From contig NZ_QSIN01000006.1 in the NCBI RefSeq assembly GCF_003469205.1, forward strand, positions 91,545 through 155,544: 64,000 nucleotides of DNA, in the 5' to 3' direction. The position numbers and the translations under genes are program-made. This DNA comes from Collinsella sp. AM33-4BH (GTDB lineage: Bacteria > Actinomycetota > Coriobacteriia > Coriobacteriales > Coriobacteriaceae). Below the pieces are notes generated by a model. The model was given only the letters and a program-made list of their open reading frames with translations. It ran no database searches and was not told the origin of the DNA. Shown here piece by piece: positions 60,911 through 64,000 of the stretch (positions are counted from its first letter, which is position 1; each line of letters starts with the position of its first letter).

Positions 60911-60958
60911 ATCCCTGCCTGTCATTCGTGTTGTTGCTCGCACCATGGTAGCAGGGAA

Positions 60959-61000
60959 AAGCGCCCCGCATCCGAGGCTTTCCTCAAATGCGGGGCGCTT
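60959..61000 (-). terminator. Intrinsic terminator of ppk1
   Basis: AAGCGCCCCGCAT (60959-60971) and ATGCGGGGCGCTT (60988-61000) form a perfect 13-bp stem with an inner GAGG/CCTC pair, T-run on minus. A 12-bp direct repeat (60997-61008, 61010-61021) lies between it and the ppk1 stop. Confidence 0.85.
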
Positions 61001-61023
61001 CTACAAACTGCTTCTACAAACGA

Positions 61024-63432
61024 CTATTTCGTCTTGCCGGTAATGAGCGTCTTAAGACCCAGGCCGATCAGGCCCAGGCCCATGCGCACACGACCGGGGC
61101 GATGGCGCTCGATGGCCTTGGTCTTGCCGGCGGGCTTATCGCGACGGGCGCTCGTCTCGGGTGCGGGCTTAGCTGCCTGCGGCTCGGGCTGAGGTGCAGG
61201 TGCGGGCTCGGGCTCAATGACGGTCGCCTGGACCTTCTGAACCTCGGGTGTGGCCGGCTGCGGCTTAGGAGCAGGGGCGGGCTTTGCCTCAATGACGGAC
61301 TCGGGCGCGGCCTCGGCGTTGCGGTAGGCACGCTCCAGCAGGGCTTCCTGCGAGTTGAAGGGTTTCTCACCCTCTGCGCGCTCCACGGGGACCCAGGTGC
61401 CGTCGCTCGTGAGGCTGCGGGCCTTCACGTTGTCGCGCAGCTGCATGCTCATGTACTCGTGCACCAGGGCGCGGCAGGTGGGGTCGAGCACGGGGAAGGC
61501 GATCTCCACGCGGTGCTCGGTGTTGCGTGTCATCATGTCGGCCGAGCTCAGATAGATCATGTCCGAGTCCACGCCAAAGGCGTAAACGCGCGCATGCTCC
61601 AAAAAGCGTCCGACGATAGAACGGACATGCACGTTCTCGGTCTTGCCAGGAACGCCCGGCTTGAGGCACGAGATGCCGCGGATGATCATGTCCACGCGGA
61701 CTCCTGCGCACGATGCCTCGGCGATCTTGTCGATGACCTCGCGGTCGGTGAGCGAGTTGAGTTTAAAGAACACGCGGGCGGGCTCGCCGGCGAGGGCGCG
61801 CTGGATCTCGCGGTCAAGCCCGCGCATGATGAGCGGTTTCAGTCCGACGGGCGCCACACCCAGGAAGCGGTAATCGCCGCGCAGGTTGCCCAGCGACAGG
61901 TTGCGGAAGAACAGGTTGGCGTCCTCGCCGATGCCGGGGTGAGCGGTCATGAGCATAAAGTCGCTGTAGAGTTTGGCCGTCTTCTCGTTAAAGTTGCCGG
62001 TGCCCAGCAGCGTCAGGCGCGTTAGCGCCATGCCCTCGCGATAGGTGAGCTGGCAGATCTTGGAGTGGCACTTAAAGCCCTCGGAGCCGTAGATGACGGT
62101 GCAGCCGGCCTCTTCCAGGCGCTCGGCCCACTCGATGTTGTTCTGCTCGTCAAAGCGCGCGCGGAGCTCCATGAGCACCGTGACCTCTTTGCCGTTCTCG
62201 GCGGCATCGATCAGTGACTCGCACAGGCGGCTCTGCTTGGCCACGCGGTAGAGCGTGATGCGCAGTGAGATGCACTCGGGGTCGTAGGCGGCCTCGTGCA
62301 CCAGATCCAGGAAGGGGTTCATGGCCTCATAGGGATAAAAGAGCAGCTTGTCGTGCTGAAGTACCTGCTCGCGGATGGAGCGGGTCATATCGATGGTGGG
62401 GTTGGGCTGCGGCTTAAACGGTGTAAAGAGCAGCTCGTTGCGCAGGTGCTCGGGAATCTTGCCCTCAATGCCAAAGACGTAGCCTAGGTCGAGCGGGATA
62501 TCGCAGGTAAAGACAGAGCGGCGCGAAAGCTCGAGCGCCTTGCGGATGGTCTTGAGCGTCGCCTTCTCGAGCGACCCCGAGACCGCGAGCACCACCGGCT
62601 GCAGGCGCAAGCGTTTCTTGAGGATGCGCTTCATGTGCTGACGGTAATCCTCTTCCTCCTCGACGCCCTCGCCGTCCGGGTCGATGTCGGCGTTGCGGGT
62701 GACGCGGATGAGCGCGCGGTCGAGCGGCTTATAGGAGCCAAAGCAGCTGTCCAGGCAGGCGAGGATGACGTCCTCGAGCAAGATGTAGGAGTAGGTGCCG
62801 GTGGGCGAGGGGATCTCGACCACGCGGTTCATCGAGGTGGGAATCTCGATAAGGCCCAGCAGACTCTCCTCGTCGGTGACGCCGTCCAGGCCGCAGGCCA
62901 GGTAGAGTGCGCCGTTGCGCAGGTTGGGGAAGGGGTGGCGCGGGTCAATCACCAGCGGTGAGATGACCGGCGACACGTAGGCCTGGAAGTAACGGGTTAC
63001 AAAGGTGCGCTCCTCGGGCGTAAGCGAATCGATGCGGGCGCGGTGAACGCCCAGGGTGTCGAGCTTGCCCTCGATGCTCTTAAAGATGGACTCCCATCGG
63101 GTAAGGAGCCCGGGCATTTCGGCCATGACAGCATCGACTTGTTCGGAGGCGGTCATATTGCTCTTGTTGTCGACAGGCTGTTTTTTGAGCTCTGCCAGAT
63201 CGGACAGGCCGCCCACGCGCACCATGAGAAACTCATCGAGGTTAGACTCGAAAATCGACACGAACTTTAGCCGCTCGAACAGCGGAACGGTCTCGTCGAA
63301 GGCTTCGTCAAGCACACGGTTGTCAAAGCGCAGCCAGCTGAGCTCTCGGTTCTGCGTGTACGAGAGGTCGCGCGGCGGCTTACGCAGCTTTGCAGCGGCT
63401 TGCTTTTTTTCGATTTTGCTCGGCATATGCAT
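61024..63432 (-). CDS. ppk1: Polyphosphate kinase 1 with a long C-terminal tail
   Basis: An 802-residue enzyme polymerising polyphosphate from ATP. RELSWLRFDNRVLDEA near residues 30-45, IFESNLDEFLMVRVGGL near 61-77 and the phospho-His456 in FKCHSKICQL are present; a second conserved His lies in NTEHRVEIAFP near 650. Typical PPK1 ends near residue 690. Here about 110 more residues follow, rich in Ala, Pro, Glu and Lys and ending in a basic, weakly hydrophobic segment (MGLGLIGLGLKTL), perhaps a membrane or polyphosphate contact. The start is uncertain (63432 or 63426). Confidence 0.9.
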   Translation of the reverse strand: MHMPSKIEKKQAAAKLRKPPRDLSYTQNRELSWLRFDNRVLDEAFDETVPLFERLKFVSIFESNLDEFLMVRVGGLSDLAELKKQPVDNKSNMTASEQVDAVMAEMPGLLTRWESIFKSIEGKLDTLGVHRARIDSLTPEERTFVTRYFQAYVSPVISPLVIDPRHPFPNLRNGALYLACGLDGVTDEESLLGLIEIPTSMNRVVEIPSPTGTYSYILLEDVILACLDSCFGSYKPLDRALIRVTRNADIDPDGEGVEEEEDYRQHMKRILKKRLRLQPVVLAVSGSLEKATLKTIRKALELSRRSVFTCDIPLDLGYVFGIEGKIPEHLRNELLFTPFKPQPNPTIDMTRSIREQVLQHDKLLFYPYEAMNPFLDLVHEAAYDPECISLRITLYRVAKQSRLCESLIDAAENGKEVTVLMELRARFDEQNNIEWAERLEEAGCTVIYGSEGFKCHSKICQLTYREGMALTRLTLLGTGNFNEKTAKLYSDFMLMTAHPGIGEDANLFFRNLSLGNLRGDYRFLGVAPVGLKPLIMRGLDREIQRALAGEPARVFFKLNSLTDREVIDKIAEASCAGVRVDMIIRGISCLKPGVPGKTENVHVRSIVGRFLEHARVYAFGVDSDMIYLSSADMMTRNTEHRVEIAFPVLDPTCRALVHEYMSMQLRDNVKARSLTSDGTWVPVERAEGEKPFNSQEALLERAYRNAEAAPESVIEAKPAPAPKPQPATPEVQKVQATVIEPEPAPAPQPEPQAAKPAPETSARRDKPAGKTKAIERHRPGRVRMGLGLIGLGLKTLITGKTK

Positions 63433-63983
63433 CTGTCCGTTCAGTCCCCGTGGGGGACGGTTGCCTAACACTATTCACTATTGTCTCAATTTAGTCGACC
63501 TATGGCACGGACGTATCGCGTGAACGGTATCTTTACCTACTTCTTACGCTGACAAGCCATAGAGCTGACGCCCTTCGCGTTGTGAAAAACGGTCTATATC
63601 CTCACTCAACTGGTGAGTATGTGTGAATAAGAATGATAGGTAGCTGAATATCATCGAATACAGACAGAAACACGAACAAGCGTCATTTATATACATAAAA
63701 CCGTTTTAGATATGCAATTCTTAATCGAAAGATTGGAGTTGTAATTGCGAATGATTTTTAGGAAAAAAGAGCATTTACCTTAGAAAAGCTACTTTAGAAC
63801 GCCGAAGTGCATTATGGGGGAATCATATTCGATATACCGTTCATCGAACTTTGTTGACCGTTCGGGGGCGAGGTGGAATTGCGGTTGGAATTTGGATATA
63901 ACTAGAGCTGTCAGCAAGCAGCATCCGTTACGGAAGGGTGCTGAGAGATTCGGCCGAAAGGCCCGAAAGAAAGGTAGGAGGCC
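63433..63983. other. AT-rich intergenic region and leader of the last gene
   Basis: No gene is supported. The part near 63640-63830 is much AT-richer than its surroundings. Near the right end two hairpins can form in the leader of the gene at 63984: CAGCATCCG...CGG...TGCTG around 63917-63941 and TCGGCC-GAAA-GGCCCGA around 63947-63966. No known riboswitch is recognised. Confidence 0.4.
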
Positions 63984-64000
63984 ATGACGAAAGGTCTGCA
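63984..64000 (+). CDS. Start of a gene cut by the right window edge
   Basis: ATG at 63984 preceded by AGGTAGGAGG. Only Met-Thr-Lys-Gly-Leu and part of the next codon are visible, so no product can be named. Confidence 0.6.

Noticed and set aside
63900..63983. TPP riboswitch, suggested by GGGTGCTGAGAGA
   Set aside because: The other half of the TPP fold (ACCC...GAACCTGA...GGATAATGCC) is not present before the start codon.

Overview
The window reads as chromosome of a Coriobacteriia gut anaerobe, most probably Collinsella. This is inferred from the moderately high GC, strong Shine-Dalgarno sites, a fermentative gene set (L-lactate dehydrogenase, two acetate kinases, phosphotransacetylase), the N-acetyl route to lysine, an LPxTG-anchored C69 dipeptidase and a D-aspartate ligase/racemase pair. 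No rRNA, tRNA, CRISPR array or prophage was recognised. Both window edges cut genes (a PfkB kinase at base 1, a new CDS beginning at 63984).

Layout. 1-5417: a plus-strand run of six genes (two PfkB kinases, an amidohydrolase, a YjbQ protein, a BtpA/SgcQ protein, an FGGY kinase) that looks like an uncharacterised carbohydrate catabolic operon. 5499-10232: a TatD-like hydrolase and tcdA on minus, a candidate small RNA, an sdpR/sdpI-like pair, and ettA. 10470-12848: two unrecognised low-complexity proteins. 13052-19872: nadE, a class I aminotransferase, ldh, a DUF2974 hydrolase flanked by direct repeats, and a nucleoid-associated protein. 19951-25319: lysine/DAP biosynthesis (lysA-dapA-dapB-dapH under a lysine riboswitch, with a divergent M20 deacetylase). 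25322-28186: small membrane and FxLYD proteins, an HTH protein and a membrane Ser/Thr kinase. 28224-31839: a peptidoglycan hydrolase, D-aspartate ligase and aspartate racemase.

31965-35453: an ECF transporter (T, fused A-A, S) preceded by a leader peptide with three tandem Trp codons and an attenuator, so the operon is probably a tryptophan importer controlled by ribosome-mediated attenuation. 35652-45413: sortase-anchored dipeptidase, a 30-residue membrane peptide, diacylglycerol kinase, RNase D, a zinc peptidase, xseA-xseB, a HIT protein, and a LysR-MFS pair of lower GC. 45534-49388: two acetate kinases and pta. 49621-54442: glf and a glycosyltransferase, then a P1 peptidase, maf and a DJ-1 protein. 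54942-58954: a GC-rich DMT transporter/GH1/PTS cassette beside an IS3-family remnant. 59597-63432: rlmD and ppk1.

The features least explained by known families are nested palindromic intergenic elements (10278-10377, 34561-34661, 48262-48392, 51880-51989, 52082-52206). Several have locus-specific perfect outer arms around an inner hairpin, and in one pair the inner hairpin shows compensatory base changes. Also notable are a promoter-to-terminator unit at 7181-7310 without an ORF, an uninterrupted lysA-dapA frame with an internal ribosome-binding site, and an acetate-kinase paralogue whose conserved active-site His and Asn are replaced.
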